DNA of 64,000 nt from Muribaculaceae bacterium (GTDB lineage Bacteria; Bacteroidota; Bacteroidia; Bacteroidales; Muribaculaceae): NCBI GenBank assembly GCA_017557625.1, contig JAFYYG010000066.1:1-64000 (forward strand), in the 5' to 3' direction. A model generated the notes under the pieces. It saw only the letters and a program-made list of their open reading frames with translations, had not been told where the DNA came from and ran no database searches. Within the stretch, counting starts at the first letter, position 1. Each line of letters begins with the position of its first letter. This document shows, in pieces, positions 42,781-51,684 of this stretch. The position numbers were made by a program, and so were the translations under genes.

Positions 42781-42920
42781 ACATTATTAAGATAAAAGCT
42801 GACAAGGCAATAGCGATATGTTTGTCAACACATAATTAATATTTTTCAATAGATAAGACTTGCACAGACTTTAAAGGTTTAATGCTCGCAAAAAAGCAAT
42901 ATCTATAATGTTTCTAAAAT

Positions 42921-43016
42921 GAACGAGGAACGTTGGTGATTTTTCCACGTTCCTCGTTCAATGCGATGACTGATTGCAGAAGGGAACTTTTCACGTTCCT
43001 CGTTCCACGTTTTACC
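42921..43016. repeat. Perfect 13-bp inverted repeat plus repeated half site
   Basis: GAACGAGGAACGT (42921-42933) and ACGTTCCTCGTTC (42947-42959) form a perfect stem. A further CACGTTCCTCGTTCCACG follows near 42992-43009. The core GTTCCTCGTTCC is the same unit seen in the array at 31924-31978. It may end the minus-strand gene that stops at 43029, though there is no T tract. The rest of the gap up to 42780 is A/T-rich with nothing recognised. Confidence 0.6.
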
Positions 43017-43028
43017 CGCCGATAGGCG

Positions 43029-46000
43029 TTACTTCACAAGCACCTTGTTGCCGTTGACGATGTAGATGCCTGGTGAGAGACCGTCGATGGTGAGTTTGCC
43101 ACCGCTGATGGTCTCGCTGGCAATTTGGCGGCCATTGGTGTCGTAAACGCCCACCACAGTGCCATCCTTGCCGGCAACAACAATGCCGCCGTAAGTACCA
43201 GCCAGGTCGAAGCCATTGTCGCCAATCACGCTGTTGATTCCTGTTATAGCGCCATCACTCGACCAGTTGAGGTAGAACGTACTGCCATCGCCATTACCAG
43301 TATTATAGGTGTATGTGGCTTGGCCATCGGCACCGTTATCAGTTTCATTAGTTGCCTCAAGCACTACGATAGTTCCTGGCACATCGTCTGGATTGAGATA
43401 TTGCGCCATGTTGTTTGGATCGAGGGTGACATTTTTACCACCGGCATTGGCAGTGAGCACGGCTGAATTGCCTTGATTCCAGTTGATGTTGTCAAGAACT
43501 AGACCATCGGTACCCAGAACACGAGTAGCGCCCTTACTATCCTCGCTGGTCTTCATAGTGAGTTGTGTGCCATTACCCTGCACATTCTCAAGCTGGAAGA
43601 AGTAAACAGTCACCACGTTACCAAAGTCACCATGAGGCGTGAATTTAGCGCAGTCGGCAACTATGTCACGGCCGTTGTCCTCGCTGTTGACGGTAGCACC
43701 GCTTGGCAGGGAAATGCCGTTGATATGGTTGTGAGCAAACTCGATGTTGGTCAAGTTTGCGAAGCTGCCGTTTGTGCCTGGCTTAATGCAGTGCAAATCG
43801 TTATTGTTGGCGCGCACATCGGCGATAGCCGTGCCGTAGATCACAAGGTCACTCAGACTGTTGTTGCCCACCTTGTTGTCAACAGTCACTGGCTTCACAT
43901 TGTCGGCATCGCCGCCATTGTGGTTGTTGGCGGCAAGCGACTGGTCATTAAGAGTCTCTTCGCTGTTTGAGCAGTTGAGGTACTGAAGTGCTGTGTTGGC
44001 ACTCAAGTCTATGTCTTCAATGCTGTTTCGGGCGAAGTCGAGCCATGTGAGAGCAGGGTTGCTTGCCACGCTGAGAGAGGTGAGCGAATTGTCATAAATA
44101 CGCAGTTTCTCAAGAGCAGTGTTGTGGCTCACGTCAATAGCTTCTGCATTAATGTTCGATACCCACAGGTTCTTTAAGGCAGTATTGTTAGTAACATCGA
44201 TGCCGCCAAATTGAGTGTTATTATAAGCAAACATCGTCTCAAGACCAGTGAGAGTGCTGAGACCTACAAAATTGTCTTTCAGCACTGGGTCGTTCTGGAT
44301 GTAGAGAGCCTTGAGCTTAGGATCATTGCTCAGGTACAGCGTGTCGAGAACAGGACGATTATGAGCACGAACAATAGGCAGGTCAGAGCAGTTTTCAGCC
44401 TTTACAGTCCTGATGTTCGGGCAATAGGTTACATCAAGAGAGTTCCAGTTAGATGTAGTAGCATAATTCGCATGAGATGCATGGTTAGTGAAGTTGAGCG
44501 GGTTGCCACTCACGTCAAGATATTCGAGATATGGCAAGTCGGGTGCGCTACCTGGATAAAGACGAACTTCATTATATCCACTATAACTTAAATCCCAATA
44601 TCTAAGTTTGTTGGGAAAGACATCGGTGGATGCTGTCGTGCCATTGGGACCAACAAGTACAATTGTTGGGTAACCGTCACTGTCAAGATTGTCCCAATCT
44701 ACGCTTTGGAATTTCTTAATTGAGGTCTGTGTTCCTGTATTACCCATTCCATAACGGAGGTCACCAGAGCCATTGAAATCTCGCATAATCTCGCTGTCTC
44801 CATACATATAGCTACAAGTCAGCGTGTCAAGCTCTGGGAAGTATCTCACACCAAGCGAACGCATATTGTTGTGGTCGGCATGAATAACCTGGAGTTTTGT
44901 GCAAGGGATGAAATACACAAAGGTGTGCCAACTTACATAAGCACGATGGGTTGTAGTGTTTGAAGATGGTTTACCTGCAAAAGTACCCATATCTGTCACC
45001 CAGTCGGTGTCCATCCATCCGGGATTCATGTGTGTGGGACCTGCAGAGGTGTTATGAATATTTGTATAACTGAAGTCAAGCCATTCCAGATTCACATTCT
45101 TTCCTAAGTCAAGGTGATATAGACCTGTGGTGTCGTTAAGGTCCTCTATACGCAGGTCAAACGGGCGTTCACGGAGTGCCTGAAGATTAGTGTAACCAGC
45201 AGTCCATTCAGCAGCCGAAGGGTTCCAGCCTGGCATTGGTTTGGCATTGGGAGTATTGGGATCTTTACCATATACTCTACCGTATTTCATATAGTTGTAT
45301 CCCTTCTTAACCCTCATTGCTTCTAAAGCAGCGGCATCATTAATATCAATGGTGCCATCATAAACACCATGAATCTCGTTGTTGTGGCTCACATCAAGAT
45401 GTTTGAGGTTTACGTTCCTATAGAGGTGAACACTGTCTTGCAAGTTGTTGTAGGCAAGGTCGAGATATTCAAGATTTACGAGATACTCAAGACTCGACTC
45501 GTTGGGATCGGCAACACGGTAGTTTGCATGTCCCGCTACGTCAAGATTATAAACACCATTAGTGAATGTAGTGAACTCGTTGTGGCGGGCTTGGAGTTTT
45601 GTCAAGCCTGTAACACCTTGAAGTGAGTTCTGCTGACCGAGTTTGTTGAACGAGCTGTTCTCAATGTTCAAGGTCTGCAAGCTGCTGAGACCTTTGATAT
45701 AAAGACCATTGTCGCTCTCGATAACGCCATCAGGACTTGTCTGAGTCAAAGCGGTGTTTCCGTGCAACTCAATCTCGGTAAGACCAGTGTTGCCAGCCAG
45801 TGCCAACGACTTGAGAGAAGTGTTGTTTTCAGCTTTAAACTTTGTGAAGCCGTTATTGCCCAAGTCAAGACCAACAAGTGAGGTCTGAGGCAAAGTGTAA
45901 TCGCCTGCCTGGAAGTTGTTGTTCTGAGCGTAGAGATAATTCACGCTGCAGCCATCAGGAATATTGATGTCGGTAAGCTGGTTGTCGTTAAGTTTAAGGA

Positions 46001-48095
46001 CATTGATTTGGTTTGCCTGAATATTGGGAACAGCAGTGAAGTTGTTATTACTGAAGTCTAAAATAACATTGCTAGCTTGAGCATCTACAGTCACTACTGG
46101 ATAACTGCTGTTGCTGAAACTATTGTTGGTGAGAGTCACTGTCTGCATATTGGCATTGCCATTAAGGTTTACAGTGGTCAATGCAGGGCAATTGATAGCA
46201 GTAAATGAATGCAAATTGTTATTGTTGCCAGTCATGTAATTGTTGTCGAAATCAACAGTCTGCAAGGCAGTGAAACCGTCAAGAGCATAATTGGTTGACA
46301 TGGCATCGTTCGACAAATCAAGTGTCACCAAAGTGCTCTTGTTAGTAGCGTCAAAAGCATTTAATTGCTTGTTGAAATAGATGTCAGCACCATTGATAGT
46401 GATGTCGGTAAGAGCTGGGCAATTATGGGCCGTTACAAACTGCAATTTCGAAGCATTGTGCTCAGCAAGAACCCTTGTCATTGTGCTACAGTCGTTGGCA
46501 GTTACTGTGAGCAATGTATTTGGAGTTTGAGGTATATTAAGCACAGTGAAGGGGTTGTTAGAAACATCCAAAGTTGCAAGATGTGCCAAAGTTGACAATG
46601 TGGTTGCCTCAGGGAAGTTAAGAGAGGTGATACCACAGTTGTTGATGGTAAGACCAGTCATCTTAACATTGCCACTCACATCAATATAAGTCAAGGCAGG
46701 GCAGTTGTTAATGGATAAAGCATTAGTCCAAGTGGCTTGTGTATTGAACTTGAAAGTCTTTAAAGCAGTAAATCCATCAAGAGCGGGATCGGCACCAGTG
46801 GTGGTCATATGTTGGTTGCTGATGTCGAGATATTCGAGAGTTGGCTTCATGTTGGCCAGATCTGCGATAATAGTAACAGGTGTTCCATCGCAACCGCTTA
46901 CATCAATATACTTAAGCTTGGTTAAGGTTGTGACGGATGGTACAGAATTAAACGCAAACTTAGCTACATCACTTGTGTAGTAAACATCGCGAGCTATAAA
47001 GGTCTCAAGTGTTCCTGCAACTTTCTCGGCAAATGCTGCGGCAGTATAATTTCTTAGTCTCGTTTTAGACATATCTATATATTGTAAGCATCCCGATGGG
47101 AGACGAACAATATGATTAGATGTTCCTGGGTTGCCAACACCAAAACCTAAAAGATTCTCGTTCTGGTGCAGGTCAAGGATGCGGAGATTTGTAGCATTCT
47201 GCAAGTCAACGAATGTTATATCGTTATTGTTAGCATAGAGTTCCTCAAGTTCAGTTAAATAGGCAATACCTGTTGTATTGGTAATACCATGGTTGCTGAT
47301 ATCAAGCACTTTAATATTGTTGATTGTAATAGCCTCACCTTCTTGAATACCTGTGCTAGCGGTGATAGCAGCACGCAAGTTTGCATCAGGGAAATTAGTG
47401 CTGTTAAGAATTACTCCCGAAATAGTCAATCTGGAGTCATTGCCATAGTTTGACCAATAAGCACCGTTTGCCCATGTCAAGTCCGAAGTTTGCGAACCAC
47501 TATTATTATTAAAAATCACATTGGCTGGGGCAGTTTGCGAGTCGCTTACCCACTCATAAACATCATTGCCGTTTCCATTAGTGCCAACTTTTGTCATTTT
47601 TTTACCTGGCCAAGTTGAGGCATTACCACTATAACCGTTGCCCCAAGCATAAGCATAAAGTTCGCCACTCCAATTACTTGCATTTACAACGTATGTAAAA
47701 GGATTGGAATGATAGCTAACTCCGTTTGGAGTGTCATAGTAGTCAGTAACATTATTGGCATTGTTATTGGCAAACTCGAAATAGCGAGTGCCAGTTATGT
47801 TAGTGATATCTCCCGTCTTGGTATCATCAGTGCCGAAGCTAAGGATGAGATTGACATTTGTTGCGTCAATGTCGATGTAGTACCAAGTTTGGCCACCAAC
47901 GCTCTTCGTGTTGGTGAGTTTCGTGCCAGGATAAGCGTCAAGCAAGGGGTTTTGTGCATTGTCCCAAGCATAGACATACGGTTCTTGGCTGGCTTTCACA
48001 TTGATAGTGAGAGCCCAAGCATTGCTGCTCCAGGCGGTAGAAAAGACTGCCAGGAGCATCATAACGCAAATTTTTGTTAGAAAAAATTTTCTCAT
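43029..48095 (-). CDS. Giant leucine-rich-repeat surface protein with CBM26-like modules and T9SS sorting domain
   Basis: About 1,688 residues from MRKFFLTKICVMMLLAVFST, a signal peptide; two codons upstream is another ATG. Two tandem starch-binding CBM26-like modules (about 30-115, VYAWDNAQNPLLDAYPGTKL; about 130-220, LYAYAWGNGYSGNASTWPGK) are followed by about 1,250 residues of leucine-rich repeats of the LxxLDVSxNxxLTxLxLxxN kind. Next comes a beta region, and the C-terminal 70 residues have the pattern of a T9SS type A sorting domain (VVGVYDTNGRQIASE, LSPGIYIVNGNKVLVK). It is therefore predicted to be exported through T9SS and anchored at the surface. The neighbouring amylase has the same carbohydrate modules, so alpha-glucan binding is the likely theme. 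Confidence 0.88.
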   Translation of the reverse strand: MRKFFLTKICVMMLLAVFSTAWSSNAWALTINVKASQEPYVYAWDNAQNPLLDAYPGTKLTNTKSVGGQTWYYIDIDATNVNLILSFGTDDTKTGDITNITGTRYFEFANNNANNVTDYYDTPNGVSYHSNPFTYVVNASNWSGELYAYAWGNGYSGNASTWPGKKMTKVGTNGNGNDVYEWVSDSQTAPANVIFNNNSGSQTSDLTWANGAYWSNYGNDSRLTISGVILNSTNFPDANLRAAITASTGIQEGEAITINNIKVLDISNHGITNTTGIAYLTELEELYANNNDITFVDLQNATNLRILDLHQNENLLGFGVGNPGTSNHIVRLPSGCLQYIDMSKTRLRNYTAAAFAEKVAGTLETFIARDVYYTSDVAKFAFNSVPSVTTLTKLKYIDVSGCDGTPVTIIADLANMKPTLEYLDISNQHMTTTGADPALDGFTALKTFKFNTQATWTNALSINNCPALTYIDVSGNVKMTGLTINNCGITSLNFPEATTLSTLAHLATLDVSNNPFTVLNIPQTPNTLLTVTANDCSTMTRVLAEHNASKLQFVTAHNCPALTDITINGADIYFNKQLNAFDATNKSTLVTLDLSNDAMSTNYALDGFTALQTVDFDNNYMTGNNNNLHSFTAINCPALTTVNLNGNANMQTVTLTNNSFSNSSYPVVTVDAQASNVILDFSNNNFTAVPNIQANQINVLKLNDNQLTDINIPDGCSVNYLYAQNNNFQAGDYTLPQTSLVGLDLGNNGFTKFKAENNTSLKSLALAGNTGLTEIELHGNTALTQTSPDGVIESDNGLYIKGLSSLQTLNIENSSFNKLGQQNSLQGVTGLTKLQARHNEFTTFTNGVYNLDVAGHANYRVADPNESSLEYLVNLEYLDLAYNNLQDSVHLYRNVNLKHLDVSHNNEIHGVYDGTIDINDAAALEAMRVKKGYNYMKYGRVYGKDPNTPNAKPMPGWNPSAAEWTAGYTNLQALRERPFDLRIEDLNDTTGLYHLDLGKNVNLEWLDFSYTNIHNTSAGPTHMNPGWMDTDWVTDMGTFAGKPSSNTTTHRAYVSWHTFVYFIPCTKLQVIHADHNNMRSLGVRYFPELDTLTCSYMYGDSEIMRDFNGSGDLRYGMGNTGTQTSIKKFQSVDWDNLDSDGYPTIVLVGPNGTTASTDVFPNKLRYWDLSYSGYNEVRLYPGSAPDLPYLEYLDVSGNPLNFTNHASHANYATTSNWNSLDVTYCPNIRTVKAENCSDLPIVRAHNRPVLDTLYLSNDPKLKALYIQNDPVLKDNFVGLSTLTGLETMFAYNNTQFGGIDVTNNTALKNLWVSNINAEAIDVSHNTALEKLRIYDNSLTSLSVASNPALTWLDFARNSIEDIDLSANTALQYLNCSNSEETLNDQSLAANNHNGGDADNVKPVTVDNKVGNNSLSDLVIYGTAIADVRANNNDLHCIKPGTNGSFANLTNIEFAHNHINGISLPSGATVNSEDNGRDIVADCAKFTPHGDFGNVVTVYFFQLENVQGNGTQLTMKTSEDSKGATRVLGTDGLVLDNINWNQGNSAVLTANAGGKNVTLDPNNMAQYLNPDDVPGTIVVLEATNETDNGADGQATYTYNTGNGDGSTFYLNWSSDGAITGINSVIGDNGFDLAGTYGGIVVAGKDGTVVGVYDTNGRQIASETISGGKLTIDGLSPGIYIVNGNKVLVK

Positions 48096-48235
48096 AATCA
48101 TTTATGTTTAATGTTATTTGTATCAGTCATTAGTGATAAGATGCTATTACGGAAATATCCTGCAAAATTATTAATAAAAGTTGTAAAGACAAAGAAATTG
48201 AGGCAAAAAAAATATTTATTTCCAGTAATAAAATT

Positions 48236-48364
48236 AACCCGAATCGGTAGGAGATTCGGGTTAAACCCAAATCGGTCATTAGACCGCTAAGGGTAATTTT
48301 ATTAAGGCTTTTTATGCCATAACAGATTTTTGTTCTGACATAAATTCTAATGACCGACTCGGGT
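48236..48364. repeat. Dispersed palindromic element, copy B, with extra hairpin
   Basis: AACCCAAATCGGTCATTAG (48264-48282) and CTAATGACCGACTCGGGT (48347-48364) are inverted ends enclosing TTTATGCCATAACAG and TTCTGACATAAA, which pair imperfectly. This short copy lacks the central hairpin of copies A and C. Beside it AACCCGAATC (48236-48245) and GATTCGGGTT (48253-48262) form a separate perfect 10-bp stem. It occupies most of the 300-base gap between the leucine-rich protein and the amylase. Confidence 0.7.
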
Positions 48365-48400
48365 CAAAAAGGTGGGTAAAATATCTTTTGTGCAATTAGA

Positions 48401-50653
48401 CTATTTCTTCACAAACACCCGGTAGCCTTTAGCGTCGAGCGCGAAAGTGCTGGAGGAGGTGAGGGTCACATCGCTCTGGGTGGTGCCAGTGGCAATGGTG
48501 CTGCTGTCGAGCCACTGGGTATAGTCGCCGGCGGCTATGCCGCTGATTGTCGCGGTGGCATCGATATTGCCTAAGTTCATCAGCACGAGAACTGTGTTGT
48601 TGCCGCTGGTCTTGGTGTAGGCCATAACGTTGCCGTTACTGCTGGCAAGAAAGCTTGTAGCGGTGCCGTTAGCAAGTGCGGGTTGTGTGTGCCTTAGAGC
48701 CATGAGTGTGGCGATTGTATTCTGCATCTTGGCATCGGTGGAGTTCCAGTTTATTTTAGTGTCATGGAAGTAGTCAAGAATCTGGTCGTTGCCCACTTCC
48801 TGACCGTTATAGAGCAGCGGCATGCCATAGATGGTGAAATAGAGCGTGGTGAAGGCATATTTGTTGGCGCCATACATCTTTTGTAGCGTCTTGCCACCAT
48901 CGTTGTAATTCTGGTCGTGATTGGTGAGATAGGTCATACGGTCGAAGCTTTTCCCCTGGCTCTCACTAATAAACGACTGGCAATAACCTTGCAAAGTAGA
49001 GGCGCTGGTGCCGTTGGGACCGAAACGCTCCAACTTGCCGCTCTGGAAGTTCCAGGCGTAGTCGTAGTCGAAGCCCACGTTCAGCAGCTTGTTGGCATCG
49101 TGCACGATGTCGGCCTCGGCAACCATAGTGATGGTTTTGCCGCCAGCATAGTTGCGAAGCATGGGGATGGTGCTTGCCCAGTAGCTGCCGGGGATTGCTG
49201 GACTCGAAACGTAATCGCAGCGGTAACCATCGACGTCAGCCTGGTCAATCCAGAATCGCAGACAGTCGTTCATCGCCTCACACAGGTCGGGATTGTTGTA
49301 GTTGAGCTGATACACATCGCTATAATTGTTGGGATGCACCATCTCGCCGTTTTGCGTGGTATAATACTCTGGATGCTCGGTCACCCACACGGCATTAGTG
49401 GCGGTGTGGTTAGGCACCCAGTCGAGGATGACCTCCATTCCAAGCTCATGGGCATGGTCAACGAAACTCTTGAGCTGAGCGATAGTGCCATAGCTGGGAT
49501 TGGTAGCCTTGAAATTGGTGGCGGCATACGGGCTGTTGATACCTCCGCCACGGGGATAGATGGGCATGAGCCACACTATGTCGATGCCGAGGCTTCGCAG
49601 GTCGTCAAGTTTGGCTTGTGCTGCGGCAAAGGTGCCTGCACTGGTAAAACTGCCCACGTTCATCTCGTAGATGACGCGATTTTTGTTTGTCAAGGCAGTG
49701 GTGTTGCTCACATCGAAGTCATGGACGTTGCTTGGTGTCACCACATCGCCACCGCCGGAGCCACTACCGCTGGTGCTCGACACGGTGTAGGCGCCATCGG
49801 CTGCCACACGAACATAAATATCTTGACTATAACTGAAGTCCTGCATCAGGTCATATTGCTTGCCGTTGTTGTTATTGTTCAGAATCCAGTTTGTGCCGCT
49901 TGTGGTATAATAAATCTTGGGCATTTCAAAGACGTACCACAGTTCACCATCAATGGTCTTGGTAGATGTGTAGTGTTCGCCAGGCCATGACGCACTAACC
50001 GGAGCAGCGTTTTTCCACACATAGAGGCAGTAGTCGTTCCAGTCCAGCTCGCTGTGCAGATACACCACAGGTGGTGGCGTTCCGTCATCGTCAACGACAT
50101 AGCTGTAGTTCCCCGCCGAGCCGCTGATGGTGAGGTAGATATCGTTCTCGCCCATGGTGTGGTCACTCATCAGGTCAAGTTGGTGGCTTGTGCCACCATT
50201 CACTGCGGCATAATTGTTGGCGATATAGTTGAGGGCACGGCCATAGTACCCATCGGTCAGGTCAAACTTATAGTAGCTCTTGCCGTCGTGGGTCACAGTG
50301 CCGCTATGGTGGATGCCGGGCCAACCGTTGAGACCCTGTTCAGGCCACGCATAGAGTGCCATGTCGCCCCAATTGGCATTGTCGCAGATATAAATCTTGC
50401 CACGTTTAGGCTCAGGCGCGACATTGCCCAACAACACGTCATAAACAGCAGTGACATCGGTAGCTGTCACAGAATGGTCTCCATTGACATCGGCGGTGGC
50501 TTCATAGGTGGTGGAAACTCCAAGAAGCACATCGTAGATTGCTGTCACATCGGCGGCAGTCACCGCTCCGTCGCAGTTCACGTCTCCATATACTGCTGCT
50601 TTTGCCATTCCAAATGAGAGGAAAAAAGCCAATAAGAGGAAAATCTTTTTCAT
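48401..50653 (-). CDS. Exported GH13 alpha-amylase with dockerin-like and CBM26-like modules
   Basis: 750 residues. The signal peptide is MKKIFLLLAFFLSFGMAKAA. Two dockerin-like calcium-loop repeats (about 23-75; DVNCDGAVTAADVTAIYDVL, DVNGDHSVTATDVTAVYDVL) precede two CBM26-like modules (about 85-190 and 196-295, each with a WPG motif). The GH13 barrel (about 325-680) has nucleophile Asp480 (DGYRCDYV), acid/base Glu513 (VAEADIV) and transition-state Asp580 (TNHDQN), plus DWVPNHTA as conserved region I. A C-terminal beta domain follows. It hydrolyses alpha-1,4-glucans outside the cell or at the surface. The dockerin-like repeats are at the N-terminus, opposite to the M6 protease. It is transcribed in the same direction as the leucine-rich protein downstream. 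Confidence 0.93.
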   Translation of the reverse strand: MKKIFLLLAFFLSFGMAKAAVYGDVNCDGAVTAADVTAIYDVLLGVSTTYEATADVNGDHSVTATDVTAVYDVLLGNVAPEPKRGKIYICDNANWGDMALYAWPEQGLNGWPGIHHSGTVTHDGKSYYKFDLTDGYYGRALNYIANNYAAVNGGTSHQLDLMSDHTMGENDIYLTISGSAGNYSYVVDDDGTPPPVVYLHSELDWNDYCLYVWKNAAPVSASWPGEHYTSTKTIDGELWYVFEMPKIYYTTSGTNWILNNNNNGKQYDLMQDFSYSQDIYVRVAADGAYTVSSTSGSGSGGGDVVTPSNVHDFDVSNTTALTNKNRVIYEMNVGSFTSAGTFAAAQAKLDDLRSLGIDIVWLMPIYPRGGGINSPYAATNFKATNPSYGTIAQLKSFVDHAHELGMEVILDWVPNHTATNAVWVTEHPEYYTTQNGEMVHPNNYSDVYQLNYNNPDLCEAMNDCLRFWIDQADVDGYRCDYVSSPAIPGSYWASTIPMLRNYAGGKTITMVAEADIVHDANKLLNVGFDYDYAWNFQSGKLERFGPNGTSASTLQGYCQSFISESQGKSFDRMTYLTNHDQNYNDGGKTLQKMYGANKYAFTTLYFTIYGMPLLYNGQEVGNDQILDYFHDTKINWNSTDAKMQNTIATLMALRHTQPALANGTATSFLASSNGNVMAYTKTSGNNTVLVLMNLGNIDATATISGIAAGDYTQWLDSSTIATGTTQSDVTLTSSSTFALDAKGYRVFVKK

Positions 50654-50760
50654 GTTGTATAGAATTTGGTGTGTTTTATTTGGTCAAAGTCATCAAAAAG
50701 TGCGTAAAATTAAAAAAAATATTTATTCCCTGCAAAAATGTTAAATTTCTCAACCGCTTT

Positions 50761-50791
50761 TTTGTTTTTAAATTATTTATATTTATCTTTG
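50761..50791 (+). promoter_or_regulatory. Promoter of the cysteine/lysine repeat protein
   Basis: TTTG (50761-50764), a 19-base spacer and TATCTTTG (50784-50791). The leader to the ATG at 50893 is about 95 bases. Confidence 0.65.
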
Positions 50792-50892
50792 CGAGGTTGA
50801 TTGATAATCAACGATTTATTTTTTTAGAAATTTTGATTTTTTGTTTAACAGCATCTTCTCGCTAGAGAGGTGCGTAATAACCATTAAAAAAC

Positions 50893-51402
50893 ATGAAAAA
50901 ATTAATTGCATTAATGTGCGTGGGAGCTATCGCTCTCGCAGGTATCAATGGTTTTGATGCCCAAGCAAAAAAGAAAAGAACCAATAAAAAAGTTGCCAAA
51001 ACTGAGCAAGTAGCTCCAGCCACCAGCACTGAGCAAGCTCAACCAGAGTGCCAGGCTCCTCAAGGCTGCGAGAAGAGCGGCGAAACAAAGCAGCTCAAGA
51101 AAGTTCAAGCCAAAGGCCTCAAGATGACTGAGGGTAGAGAACTCAAGAAAGGCGACTGCAAAGAATTAATGAAAGGCGAGTGCGACAAGAAGGCTGGCGA
51201 GTGCGACAAGAAAGCCGGCGAGTGCGGTAAAAAAGCTGGCGATTGCAAAGAAATGAAAGGCGAATGCAAAGGCGGCGAATGCAAAGGCGGCGAGCATAAA
51301 TGTGCACACCAGTCACCTTGCTGCAAAGAAGGCCCCTGCAAACAGGATGGCAGCTGCGGCAAGCCCAAATGCAAAGAGGACAAAGAGAACTGCTGCAAAT
51401 AA
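50893..51402 (+). CDS. Exported cysteine/lysine-rich repeat protein
   Basis: 169 residues. A signal peptide (KLIALMCVGAIALAGINGF) ends near DAQA. The first half is Lys/Gln/Thr-rich. The second half (about 90-169) has tandem 7-residue units (GECDKKA, GECDKKA, GECGKKA, GDCKEMK), then GECKG, GECKG, and a tail with HKCAHQSPCCKEGPC and CGKPKCKED, ending NCCK. About 18 cysteines occur in about 110 residues, mostly spaced CxxxxxxC or CxxxxC. The composition suggests metal binding in the envelope, metallothionein-like, or redox cross-linking. I know no named family. It stands alone with a good promoter and a strong terminator. Confidence 0.8.
   Translation: MKKLIALMCVGAIALAGINGFDAQAKKKRTNKKVAKTEQVAPATSTEQAQPECQAPQGCEKSGETKQLKKVQAKGLKMTEGRELKKGDCKELMKGECDKKAGECDKKAGECGKKAGDCKEMKGECKGGECKGGEHKCAHQSPCCKEGPCKQDGSCGKPKCKEDKENCCK
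51178..51299 (+). repeat. In-frame 21-bp tandem repeats
   Basis: GGCGAGTGCGACAAGAAGGCT and near copies follow one another three to four times, then GGCGAATGCAAA and GGCGGCGAATGCAAA units. All are multiples of three within the cysteine/lysine repeat gene, so copy number could change without breaking the frame. Confidence 0.8.
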
Positions 51403-51419
51403 CCAACAGAAGATATGCT

Positions 51420-51458
51420 AAAAAATGGATGCCATACGATATGGCATCCATTTTTTTT
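51420..51458. terminator. Strong bidirectional terminator
   Basis: AAAAATGGATGCCATA and TATGGCATCCATTTTT form a perfect stem with a CGA loop, followed by further T residues. It ends the cysteine/lysine repeat gene. Confidence 0.9.
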
Positions 51459-51495
51459 GAAGACCGTATAAACAGTCTCAGTTAGTCTTTCTTTG

Positions 51496-51680
51496 AACCC
51501 GAATCGGTCATTAGGATTTATGCTAGAACAGAATTTATTTTTAGCAGGTTGTGAAGAGATTGTCGAAGACATAACGGGCTATGACGAGACAATATCTGAA
51601 ACAAGATGCAAAAATAAAACTGTTATGGCATAAATAGACCCCAAAAACATCCTATCGTCGCCTAATGACCGATTTGGGTT
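51496..51680. repeat. Dispersed palindromic element, copy C (complete, 185 bp)
   Basis: AACCCGAATCGGTCATTAGG (51496-51515) and its near-perfect inverse CCTAATGACCGATTTGGGTT (51661-51680) are the ends. Next inside are GATTTATG and CAGAACA on one side and TGTTATGGCATAAAT on the other. The core hairpin has GATTGTC/GACAAT arms and CATA-ACGGGC-TATG, then GAAACAAGATGC. It lies between the repeat protein and the FKBP gene, and no transposase is present. Confidence 0.75.
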
Positions 51681-51684
51681 GAAT

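Noticed and set aside
48917-49990. 357-codon plus-strand ORF
   Set aside because: It is entirely antisense to the GH13 amylase, whose catalytic motifs are clear; the ORF has no recognisable features.
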